Of a DNA stretch of 60,000 bases, positions 17,999-26,941 are shown piece by piece (the stretch's first letter is position 1; every line of letters begins with the position of its first letter). The notes below the pieces were generated by a model, which had not been told where the DNA came from, did not search any database, and worked only from the letters and a program-made list of their open reading frames with translations. A program made the translations under genes and the position numbers. The DNA comes from Tubulanus polymorphus (lineage: Eukaryota > Nemertea > Palaeonemertea > Tubulaniformes > Tubulanidae), in assembly GCF_964204645.1 (NCBI RefSeq), contig NC_134028.1, positions 14,871,263-14,931,262 of the forward strand, given 5' to 3'.

Positions 17999-19126
17999 TT
18001 ATATATTTTTAATTTTACTTGATAATATCCATTCATTAAATTTATCTGGCCATCCAACCCATTTTACTAAAGAATATTTTTTTCTTTTAACAGTTTTTGT
18101 TTTTAGTACTTTTTCAATTTTATATTCTTGTTCTACATTTTCAGTAGTTAAACTTAATTCTTCTTCATAAAAATATCCATAAACTTCTTCACCATCTAAA
18201 TCTTCTAATTTATAGACATATGGTTTTGTTGTTATTACCTTTTTTATTTTATATATTTCTCTAGTAAAATTTCGATCGTATCCTTTGTCAAATATCTTTT
18301 TATACTTAGAAATTCTAACATTTTGACCAACTTTAAATTTAGGTTCACCAAAATCATCTACAAGAAATGCTCCATATAAATTATTCCAAACAATTTCAGC
18401 ATTTTCAGGTTTTCTAGCATCAATAGGTTTCATTCCAATAGAAGAATGATAAGAATTATTATATCCTTCTATCAATTTTGGTAAAACATCAATCCATTTA
18501 AAAGTATTATTTGCTGTAAAATATTTCCACATTCTTGTTCTTAATGTTCTATTAAATCGTTCAACAACTGCTGCTTTTTTATCCGATTTTGTTGAAAAAT
18601 ATTTAATATTATGAAAATCTAAAAGTCCATGAACTAATGAATTATCAAATTCTTTTCCATCATCAAATTGAATTTTTTCTGGTTTTAGTTTACCACCTGA
18701 AAGAAATTTTCTTAAAACATGTGATGTTTGTGCAGCATCTTTTCTATAAAGTGGGAAGCTCCATACTTAACGACTAAAAATATCAATTATATTCAATATC
18801 CACCAATAATCATTATTATCTTTTTTAAGATTTTTCATATCAATTAAATCTCCTTGCCACTGTTGATCTACATAACTTACCATAGTTTTACGAGTTTTAT
18901 ATTTTCTAACAATTTTTTTATGTGTTGTATACGTTGGTTGTTCTAACATAAATTCATTTATATCTTTATATTTAACTAAATTTTGTGGGATTATCTTATC
19001 TAATTTATCTTGTTTTACTTTACGCCATATATTTTTAGTAGAAGAATAAGCAACCGAACTCTCAGGGTTGTAATATAAATTTCTTAAATATTGTTCTTTA
19101 GTATTAGGAGTTTTTTTACCACCCAT
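17999..19126 (-). pseudogene. DDE integrase with chromodomain, one internal stop
   Basis: 375 codons in one frame with a single TAA at 18767-18769, a few residues after IDIFSR in the catalytic core. Seen in order: N-terminal region YLRNLYYNPESS, first catalytic Asp in QGDLIDM, second Asp in QFDDGKEFD, Glu in VERFN, a small beta-rich domain and a chromodomain (VKRKKYSLVKWVGWPDKFNE, about residues 335-370). The start is under GGATATATAAATG. This enzyme family explains the 6 bp duplications flanking the element. Copy C has an independent single stop at another place. Confidence 0.9.
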
Positions 19127-19156
19127 TTATATATCCTTAATTTTAACTTTATATTT

Positions 19157-20404
19157 CTAATATTGAATACTATCTAATTGTGAATTTATAATATTTAATT
19201 GCGCGTCAGATATAATATAAATGTGCATTTTAAAATTTTTGATTCCTTTATTCTTTTTCATGAATAATTGTATTCCATCTTTAGTGTTCTGTAGTTTTTT
19301 CCCAGAACCATGTAATGAATTATCTTCAGTTGTTCTAAAATCTAACCATAATGCATATTTATTACCGGTATAATAATCAATTTGATTAATATTACAATTT
19401 TCAAATGATTTTACTTTTTCATTCATAAAATGTTTTTTAATTTCTACCCATTGATCAATCATTCTCATTCCTTGACAAAATATTTTATTCGCTATTCCTT
19501 CGATAGTTATTTCTACTTTTGTTATTTCAGGATTATAATAATTATCAACATTTATTGCGCCATTAGTATACGTTCCAATGGTAAAAAATATTAATATACC
19601 TTTAATAGATCTTCTAGGAAAGTTAATATTCTCATTAATTATTTCATCATTTGCATTAATAGTTACAGTTTTAAATTTATCAATATAATCATATAATAAT
19701 GAAAATCCTTGATTGTATTGAGTTTGAATTGTGCTAGCAATATTTTCATTAGTTACTGTGTTATATTCTAAACATATATTCGATAATTTATAACCCATAT
19801 CTTTAACAACGCTAGATAATACAATTTCATTTACAGGAGCAAATGTTATCTCAAATATAATATCTTCTTGAATTGCGTATTTATATAAAGGTGCATCATT
19901 ATTTATCAATTCAAAGTCTAATGGAATTTTATATTTACTTCCATAAATCTTTTTAATCAAATTATCTACGCTATTATTTACTACTGCGTTATTGGCTTCA
20001 GATCTTAATTTATTATGGTTTTCCGATTGAATACCCTGAAATATCATATTATTTCTATTTTCTTTAGTTAACCATAAATCTTTATAATACATAAATAAAT
20101 TATAATCATCTAATGAGAAAACTGTTTCTGGACCAATCTTTATTGTTAACTTTTTAATCAAATATCTTCCAACATTATCGACAACATAATTATTATCATG
20201 ACCAGTTACTTTTATATCGGCTGATAAATAAATACTATTTGGAACATAAAAAGTATTTTGTGTTAATCTAGGAATTCTAACATATAAAGTTTCATCGGGA
20301 TTAATATTTGAAGGGTTATGAGTAATTATATGATGTGATCTTTCTGCTTTAATTGCATTAGATATTCTATGATTTTTCGAAGGACTTATATAACTCCCAC
20401 TCAT
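19157..20404 (-). CDS. Major capsid protein, double jelly-roll (hexon-like)
   Basis: A 415-residue open frame with features of Polinton capsid proteins: INPDETLYVRIPRLTQNTF, VPNSIYLSADIKV, NVGRYLIKKLTIKIG, the LWLTKENRNNMIFQGIQSEN block, YKIPLDFELINN, FEITFAPVNEIV, YKLSNICLEY and FPRRSIKGILIFF. The pattern fits the two-jelly-roll fold that forms pseudo-hexameric capsomers. The start at 20404 follows AATTTTTTTTGTTAAATAAATG. Copy C has a near-identical intact copy (49290-50537). Both being open while other genes carry stops suggests recent activity. Confidence 0.92.
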   Translation of the reverse strand: MSGSYISPSKNHRISNAIKAERSHHIITHNPSNINPDETLYVRIPRLTQNTFYVPNSIYLSADIKVTGHDNNYVVDNVGRYLIKKLTIKIGPETVFSLDDYNLFMYYKDLWLTKENRNNMIFQGIQSENHNKLRSEANNAVVNNSVDNLIKKIYGSKYKIPLDFELINNDAPLYKYAIQEDIIFEITFAPVNEIVLSSVVKDMGYKLSNICLEYNTVTNENIASTIQTQYNQGFSLLYDYIDKFKTVTINANDEIINENINFPRRSIKGILIFFTIGTYTNGAINVDNYYNPEITKVEITIEGIANKIFCQGMRMIDQWVEIKKHFMNEKVKSFENCNINQIDYYTGNKYALWLDFRTTEDNSLHGSGKKLQNTKDGIQLFMKKNKGIKNFKMHIYIISDAQLNIINSQLDSIQY

Positions 20405-20429
20405 TTATTTAACAAAAAAAATTAATTAT
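20405..20429 (-). promoter_or_regulatory. T-run plus TTAAATAAATG start motif of the capsid gene
   Basis: Reads AATTTTTTTTGTTAAATAA on the coding strand, ending at the capsid ATG. It is the clearest example of the shared start motif and is the same in copy C at 50538-50558. Confidence 0.55.
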
Positions 20430-20449
20430 TTATTTTTTGATATCATGGT

Positions 20450-21901
20450 TTACTTGATATTTTTTGATATCATATTCACTAACCCAAAAATAATAGCACT
20501 TACAACTGTAATTAAAAATAAAATAATATGTTCAGCAGCAAAGTTAATAATGTTTCCTGCAGATTTCAATATAAAACCAACAATTGATGCAATAACTCCT
20601 GGCAATGCTGCAGCAGATTTCTTTGATAGTTCCCATAAATATTTTGCTAATTTCTTTAAACCATCTTTAACTTTATCTTGTATAGAATTATTACTTGGAG
20701 GTTTATCTGGTTTATTGGGAGTGGGAGTAGGAGTAGATTTTAAAGCATTTGATATTGCTAAACCAATTGTTGTAAATAACATAGTTACAGCTGTTAGAAT
20801 TGAAAGAATTGTTATTCCTTCTAATTTAAATAATAATCTTATTCTGTCTTTTAGTGATATTTCAGAATTTGGTTTAATCAACAAATCTTTAAAAATAACT
20901 TTTAATCTATTAATATTATAATCATATGATTTTAACAATGTATCTCTTTCTTCTTTTTGTAATTCTTTGTTATATTTTGAATCATCTATTTCTTTTTCTA
21001 AACGTAATTCTTTTTGTTTATATTCTATTTCATCAATTACTTGATGATCTAAATCAGACTTTAATTGTTCTATTTCTTTATTTTTATCAGTTAATTCTTT
21101 TTCTAAAGTTCTAATTTTAAAATCTCTTATACTTTTATCATGCGCAATTTTATTAGATGCAAGTCTTATACTAATAATTTCTCTAATTGCTTTATCAGAA
21201 AATATATTTAAATCTTCTAATTGTTGATCTGTTGCATCAAGTAATCCATTTGGTAAAAGTTTTTCAGTTTGAACTTCGCTTGAATTAGGTTTACTAGTTT
21301 TGGAATTAATAACTTCTTTAGGAATTTTTTTTTGTCTTAAATTTGCATTAATTATATCAAAAAATTTAGCATTTCTTTGTTTAAATTCTTTAAAATTAAC
21401 AGTTCTTTCTTTTTTTGTAACATCAGTTATAACATCATTATTGATTTTCTTAATTCTAGATTGTTCTAATAAATTAGAAGTTGATTGTGTTATTATTTTA
21501 TCATTACTGCTACTTTTAAGATTTGAAATCTTAAAATAATAGTCGCCTTTCAATTTCCAATAATAATCACCATTTAAATATTTCAAATCTTTTGCTAATT
21601 TATCCATACCATTATCTGTTATATTGAAACCAGATTTTTTTAATATTGGTTTAAATTCATGAATAATTTCATTATAATTGTATTCTTTTTCTGTTATTTC
21701 TGGTACTTCATTTTCAATACTTATCTTTGAACGTGCTTTGTCAATATATTGAGGTGTAGTTAAATTAGAATTATATGCTGATTCATCATCATTATCAATA
21801 TTAGTTTTATTAAAATCGGTTTGTGGTTCATCATCAATATATCCTTCATTATCATTTCCCATGTCATCCATTCCAATATTTTCTCCACCTTCTACATCCA
21901 T
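20450..21901 (-). CDS. Coiled-coil membrane protein of Polinton (483 residues)
   Basis: Long acidic N-terminal half, then a charged coiled coil (about 225-320), a hydrophobic segment (ITILSILTAVTMLFTTIGLA, about 350-375), a TPTPTPNKPDKPP linker and the conserved block KDGLKKLAKYLWELSKKSAA with ALPGVIASIVGFILKSAG. It ends in further hydrophobic helices. The LWELSKKSAAALPG block recurs in Polinton proteins I know only as uncharacterised. Its place beside the capsid gene suggests a virion internal or membrane component. Intact here, frameshifted in copy C, deleted in copy A. The start context is TATTATGTAAATG. Confidence 0.75.
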   Translation of the reverse strand: MDVEGGENIGMDDMGNDNEGYIDDEPQTDFNKTNIDNDDESAYNSNLTTPQYIDKARSKISIENEVPEITEKEYNYNEIIHEFKPILKKSGFNITDNGMDKLAKDLKYLNGDYYWKLKGDYYFKISNLKSSSNDKIITQSTSNLLEQSRIKKINNDVITDVTKKERTVNFKEFKQRNAKFFDIINANLRQKKIPKEVINSKTSKPNSSEVQTEKLLPNGLLDATDQQLEDLNIFSDKAIREIISIRLASNKIAHDKSIRDFKIRTLEKELTDKNKEIEQLKSDLDHQVIDEIEYKQKELRLEKEIDDSKYNKELQKEERDTLLKSYDYNINRLKVIFKDLLIKPNSEISLKDRIRLLFKLEGITILSILTAVTMLFTTIGLAISNALKSTPTPTPNKPDKPPSNNSIQDKVKDGLKKLAKYLWELSKKSAAALPGVIASIVGFILKSAGNIINFAAEHIILFLITVVSAIIFGLVNMISKNIK

Positions 21902-21918
21902 TTACATAATAAAAAAAA

Positions 21919-23302
21919 TTAAAATTTAAAATATAATATTCCTCCGATTACAATTCCTATACAAGTTATAGCTAATTTAGTATTTTCATGGGATTTATTA
22001 TCATCATTTAGTTTAATTATATCATGTTGAATATTATCAGTTTTTATATTTTCTGATGTATTGTAATCTTTTATTTTAGAATCATTATCCAATTTAATAT
22101 TCTTAGTTTTAGTTTCTGTTGATTGAATATGTTTTTTATTTTTTTCACCTTCCATTAATTTTGGAGCAGTAATAATCTTTTTATTTATATCATTTAATCC
22201 AAATGAATTGTTTATTGTTGCAGTTTAAATTAGATTATTATAACCAATTATATTTCCCATCTTCAATACTAAATCATTAGAAATAATTAATAGATTAGGG
22301 CCTATACAATAATTTAATCTAATATGTGATTTATCTAAATAATTTTGATATCTTATAATGTTTTCTGGAATCGATCTATTTTTATCATTATGTATGGAAT
22401 CTTCAAATAATACTTTAAATTGTTTTTGTGTATCGAATGATGTATTCAAATTTCCAATTATCGGTGATCTTGTTTCAACTTGTGATCCTAGAATACAAAT
22501 AAATAAGTTCTAATAGATTGATTTATTCTTTCTATACCTGATTTAGTAAAACCTTCACTATTTTCTAAAATGAAATAAACCCAACCATTATTGTTTTCTT
22601 GTTTTAAATTATCATAAAATTTCGGTAATTTATTGAAATTTAATGTTTCTAAATCCTTTGTTTCTATTTTACCATAACCTAATTTATTATTATAGATATT
22701 ATAAAAACTATTAGATGGTATGGGAAGTGCACAATATTCTGCAATCTTTTTAGGGCATGGAAGTGATCTTATTGTTCCAATTTTTGTTCTAAAATCAGAA
22801 TTATTTATATCTATATTGAATTCATTGCAAATCTTATAAAACTTAGATAAATTAATATTATTATCTAATTCTTTAAAATACCTAGATCCTGGTAAAGCGC
22901 ACTCTAATTCATTTAATATTATTCTGATTTGAAAGTATGTATGAAATCTAAATAAACTTTGAATTAATTTATATTTAGAATTATTCAAATGATCATTCCA
23001 ACTAATTCCACATCCTGTTGTTGCACAATAAACAGCAAAATTTAATTGGTTCTGCCAATACTTCATATTAGATTTTAATAACCATTGTTTTTCATCTTTC
23101 AATTTTTTAAAATTAATTAAATATACATGAAATATATTTTCCATCTTTGCATTAAAATTATTAGTTTCAGTAACATAAATTTCTAAATTAGTTAATGAAT
23201 CTAAAACTTCATTTCTATATGTAATATCTTTATTAAAATCTATTGCAGGAATACTATATTTAATTGATTTATTATATTGGAAAGCTTTTGGAAAACTACC
23301 AT
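21919..23302 (-). pseudogene. CATTGCG-motif Polinton protein with C-terminal anchor, broken three times
   Basis: The gene of about 460 codons carries the conserved block NQLNFAVYCATTGCGISWND, SLFRFHTYFQIRIILNELE and LPGSRYF, and ends in a C-terminal membrane anchor (LAITCIGIVIGGILYFKF). Breaks: a 4-base deletion just after the start at 23302, a one-base loss near 22500 and an in-frame TAA at 22225-22227. The same gene in copy C is open over 408 codons. Function unknown; the anchor and neighbours suggest a particle protein. Confidence 0.75.
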
Positions 23303-23319
23303 TAATATAATTAAAAAAA

Positions 23320-23754
23320 TTAATAATTTATTAATTCTTTTAATAATTTATCTTGTTCTTCAACTGTTATATGACCATTTAAACTTATTATATAATCTAG
23401 TGTGTTCTTTAATTTATTAATTTCTTTTATATTAGTTTTAATTTTTTCTTTATTACTTTTTATATTTAATTTTGAACTTATACCAGTTAAAACACTTGAA
23501 CTTAATCCTAATACACCAATTGATATAGCTAAAGGTGTTAATGGACTGAATATTGCTAGAAATGTTATTACAGAACTAATTGTAACCGAACCACTAATAA
23601 TAAGATAATATATAATTTTACTTTTTAGATATTTTTTCTTTTTTATCTTTAAGTCACTTTCAAATTCTAATATTTGTTTTTCTAAATATGTTTTTAATTT
23701 AGTTTTATTTATATCATGAGGAATAATATCAATACTATCAACTTTATCTTCCAT
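23320..23754 (-). CDS. Conserved Polinton membrane protein with coiled-coil ends (144 residues)
   Basis: Full-length version: N-terminal helix (LKTYLEKQILEFESDLKIKK), hydrophobic region of two likely passes (about 48-95, including SPLTPLAISIGVLGLSSSVL) and a charged C-terminal helix ending ELINY. The start follows AATTTTTTTTGCTAAATAAATG. It sits in a run of five closely packed genes on the same strand. Function unknown. Confidence 0.8.
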   Translation of the reverse strand: MEDKVDSIDIIPHDINKTKLKTYLEKQILEFESDLKIKKKKYLKSKIIYYLIISGSVTISSVITFLAIFSPLTPLAISIGVLGLSSSVLTGISSKLNIKSNKEKIKTNIKEINKLKNTLDYIISLNGHITVEEQDKLLKELINY

Positions 23755-23774
23755 TTATTTAGCAAAAAAAATTA

Positions 23775-24197
23775 CTAATTAGTAAACTTATAAGCAACAA
23801 ATATAACAATAACTGTTCCACCTAAAATCCAAATTATTTCATATTTCTGTTGTTCTTTACTTGGGGTATAATAATCTGATAATTTAGGTTTGTATAGATG
23901 TAATTTTTCTTTATTTGTTACTGCGTTATATAAACTCATTGCATCATCAACTGATTGAAAATCTCTGTGTGAAATCTTCTGATCATATAATTCTTTATTG
24001 ATGTAATCCATATAGTTTTGCCTCTTTTCTCTATATTCTTCTGCAGCTTTATTGTATTTCCCTAACGCTAAGTTATGTCTTCTTTGTTCTCCTAATGAAC
24101 TATTTTTATCAATATGTTTAAATAAATAACCACCACCAGTAAATGCTGAAGCGTTAACAATTGCCGATCCTATAATAGTTATAATTGCAGAAGCCAT
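23775..24197 (-). CDS. Conserved Polinton two-pass membrane protein (140 residues)
   Basis: N-terminal hydrophobic stretch (ASAIITIIGSAIVNASAFTG), a helical middle rich in Lys and Glu, the conserved FQSVDDAMSLYNAVTNKEK motif, the LSDYYTPSKEQQKYE motif and a C-terminal membrane segment (IIWILGGTVIVIFVAYKF). The start is under TTGCTAAATAAATG. Similar small proteins with a VDEAM-like motif recur in Polintons. No function is established to my knowledge. Confidence 0.8.
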   Translation of the reverse strand: MASAIITIIGSAIVNASAFTGGGYLFKHIDKNSSLGEQRRHNLALGKYNKAAEEYREKRQNYMDYINKELYDQKISHRDFQSVDDAMSLYNAVTNKEKLHLYKPKLSDYYTPSKEQQKYEIIWILGGTVIVIFVAYKFTN

Positions 24198-24222
24198 TTA
24201 TTTAGCAAAAAAAATTATGCAT

Positions 24223-24444
24223 TTATATGGGAGGAATATATTTTTGTTTTTCCAAATAATCAATAGTTAAATTAGATAAAGTAACTGCTAATGTTAACTT
24301 TAAAATATCATTTATATCAAATCTATCAACATTAACACTTCCCATTTTGAATACTTTTTTTAATACCATTGAATAACCAACCGTTCCAACTGATAGTAAT
24401 GCGCCATTATATAATCCAGTTATTATCCACTTATTATCACTCAT
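24223..24444 (-). CDS. Small two-helix membrane protein (73 residues)
   Basis: MSDNKWIITGLYNGALLSVG leads into a first hydrophobic helix; DILKLTLAVTLSNLTIDYL forms a second. It ends KYIPPI. Its ATG follows directly on the stop codon of the upstream gene (TAAATG), and the T-run of its start motif lies inside that upstream gene. Conserved in copies A and C. Function unknown. Confidence 0.8.
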   Translation of the reverse strand: MSDNKWIITGLYNGALLSVGTVGYSMVLKKVFKMGSVNVDRFDINDILKLTLAVTLSNLTIDYLEKQKYIPPI

Positions 24445-24789
24445 TTATTTATCAAAAAAATTACTATCATCAAAATATTTAGTTAACTTATTTATGATTA
24501 ATTCAACATTTATTTTATTACTAGTTTCATTTGTATATATTTCAATTATTATTTTTTTAATATCATCGATTATAAAATCTTCATCTAATTCATAAAATCT
24601 TAAAGATTCGGTAATCTTTTCTACATTAAAAGTTTCTTTATCAATTGTTGTTTCATACTCAAATGTTGTTTCATTAGAAAATGCAATATTTTTGATATGT
24701 GTAATTACATCATTAATGTTAAATTTCATTTCTTTCTCACGTTTAAAATCAAACCCAAAACATATACTCGGTCCAACAGTTATATTCAT
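24445..24789 (-). CDS. Small acidic Polinton protein (114 residues)
   Basis: The N terminus MNITVGPSICFGFDFK is conserved with copy C. The middle (about 25-70) is variable and the end (KINVELIINKLTKYFDDSNFFDK) conserved. Predicted mostly helical with no membrane segment. The variable core between conserved ends is unusual for this otherwise similar gene block. Function unknown. Confidence 0.7.
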   Translation of the reverse strand: MNITVGPSICFGFDFKREKEMKFNINDVITHIKNIAFSNETTFEYETTIDKETFNVEKITESLRFYELDEDFIIDDIKKIIIEIYTNETSNKINVELIINKLTKYFDDSNFFDK

Positions 24790-24805
24790 TTATATAGGTG
24801 AAAAA

Positions 24806-25561
24806 TTACTCTTTACATCTTATAACTAATTCATAAATTACAGGAAAGTTATTCAAATCAATTAAGTATCCATTATGATTTCTAATTTCTAATCTAAAAT
24901 TATTAAAATGAGGAATACAAGGTTTGAAATCACATTCTGTTAAATTATAATTTATTTGCGTTCCAAATTGTTTAACATTCTTCAATGGTAAAATGTTTAA
25001 TATACTAGAATTACAAGTTATATCTTTAGTTGCTTCGAATGTTTTTGTAGGATCGATTAAATTGCAATAAATATAAAAATGTGTAAAAGTCATTAAATTT
25101 GTATAAGTTTCGATACTTGAATAATCTCTATCCGGGAGAATTCCAAACAGTTTAGCTAAAGGTTTTCTTACTAGAAATCTATGTTGTTCATTAGTTAACT
25201 TTATTCTTATTTTATTCGAACTATCATTTTTGATAAATTTAATTTCAAATCTAGCAGCTGCACCCATTTTTAAACGAGCTCTTCTATTAATTTCTTGCGC
25301 TAATGTTTCTAAATTATATAATCCTGGTTTTAGATAAAGATGAAACCATTTATTCAAATTTCTAACATGAATTTTAAAAGCTAAATGATCAAGACTTTTA
25401 TTTGATATATTATGAAAAGAATTACATAAACTTATATTAACTAATTTTAAATCTACACAATTCTTAAATTCTCTATCTAATTGAACTAGTAAATTATGTG
25501 ATTTATAATTTGTAAGTTTTCTAGAATCAATAAATATTCTGTATTCTTTTAATTCTACCAT
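24806..25561 (-). CDS. Penton-like minor capsid protein (single jelly-roll)
   Basis: A 251-residue open frame in the place and size expected for the Polinton minor capsid protein. It begins VELKEYRIFIDSRKLTNYKS and continues through repeated beta-strand-like stretches: VDLKLVNISLCNSF, KWFHLYLKPGLYNLETLAQE, FYIYCNLIDPTKTF, LEIRNHNGYLIDLN and VIYELVIRC. These fit a single jelly-roll protein that would occupy the vertices. The call rests on position and pattern; residue-level proof would need a structure comparison. In copy C a stop cuts it short. Confidence 0.65.
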   Translation of the reverse strand: MVELKEYRIFIDSRKLTNYKSHNLLVQLDREFKNCVDLKLVNISLCNSFHNISNKSLDHLAFKIHVRNLNKWFHLYLKPGLYNLETLAQEINRRARLKMGAAARFEIKFIKNDSSNKIRIKLTNEQHRFLVRKPLAKLFGILPDRDYSSIETYTNLMTFTHFYIYCNLIDPTKTFEATKDITCNSSILNILPLKNVKQFGTQINYNLTECDFKPCIPHFNNFRLEIRNHNGYLIDLNNFPVIYELVIRCKE

Positions 25562-25628
25562 TATTTATAACATAAAAAATTACCGCTCATCACTAAAAAT
25601 TAATTTTAATAAAATTTTTCCTTAATAA

Positions 25629-26941
25629 ATGGAAGTGAAGATAGCATGCGAAATTTGTGGTGAACTTCTAAGAAAAAGTAATATGGCTCGACATATGAAA
25701 AAACATGATGAAAATTATAAACCCCCTAAAATAAACTGTCCAAATTGTAATAAAACATTCTCTAGAAATTATTTCAAAAAACATTTAGAGAAGTGTAAAA
25801 ATAATAACTTAATAGTTAATGTTGATAGTTACGAAAGTAATAATAATTCTGTTGAAGTTGATCCTGAAATTATTTGGAAAAGACCTTTCTTATTCTATGA
25901 TAAGGATAATATAAAAGATTATTTCTGTGAGCCTTGTCGAATAAAATATAACCCTGAAAATATAGAAGATTGGGAGAATCATCAATTTCGTAAAGTACAT
26001 ATAGATAAAATTTCTAATAAATTTGAAACTGAATTCAATGCAAGAAAAAATAATTTATTAGAAAAAATGAAATATGAGAAAACATTACCAGATAATGAAG
26101 AAACAGTTGAAAAGTTAGAAAAACAATATAATGAATTAACAAGAAAAACATATTATTGTAAATATTGTAAATTGATTATTACAACAAGTAATTCAAATCT
26201 ACATAATAGAACAATAAAAAAAAAGAAAACGTAAGAAAATACCAAGAGCTTAATGAAGATCTATTACCAGTAAATTATAAACAAAAATGCCCACAATGTA
26301 TTTATGCGACCTTAAGGCAAGAAGGTACTGTGTTATTTTGTGTTGATTGTGGATGGCAAAAGAATTTATGGGGTGAAGAAAAAACTAGAAATTTTCTCAT
26401 AGATCCAAAATTAAATTATCTAGATGAAATTTTTGAAATATTTTCTATGGAAGATCATACACCAGAATATATGCAATGGCTTGAAAAAATGAAAATAATA
26501 GAAAATAAAAATGGTGAAATAACTAAAAAAGATATTATAAAAACAATTATTCCACCAACATTTAACACAAAACAAAAGAAAATGTATTTATATTTATTAT
26601 TTAACGATTATTATGAAAAACCTAAATTAACAGAAGAAGATATGGAAAATATAAAAAAAATATTTAAACAAATATTAATGTATCATTTGGAAAATAGAAT
26701 AACAGATTCAATAAATTATGAATTCTTTTTAAATAAGATTGTAAATTATTTAAACATCGATATAATAATTCCATTTGATGAATTAACAAACAAAAAGAAA
26801 CAAAGAGAGCGAGATGAAATGTGGAACAAGATAGAACTTTATTTAAATGAGAAAAATGGAATGGAAGAAGAACCTGAACAATTAAATGAAAATGAAGAAG
26901 CCAATAGTGATTTCGAGTTTGATGATATAGATCCATTTTAA
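25629..26941 (+). pseudogene. Multi-zinc-finger protein private to copy B, one frameshift
   Basis: The only forward gene in the central block. It holds CEICGELLRKSNMARHMKKH, CPNCNKTFSRNYFKKHLEKC, CEPCRIKYNP with a distant H-x-H pair, and CKYCKLIITTSNSNLHNRT. A frame change in an A-run at about 26220 follows. The second half has a zinc-ribbon-like CPQC and CVDCGW and a helical acidic tail. Its stop overlaps the polymerase stop tail to tail by 4 bases. Copies A and C lack it; copy C has the OB-like gene here instead. Possibly a DNA-binding regulator. Confidence 0.7.

Noticed and set aside
20445-20921. 158-residue forward reading frame opposite the coiled-coil gene
   Set aside because: It mirrors the conserved C-terminal block of the reverse-strand gene; conservation follows the reverse frame.
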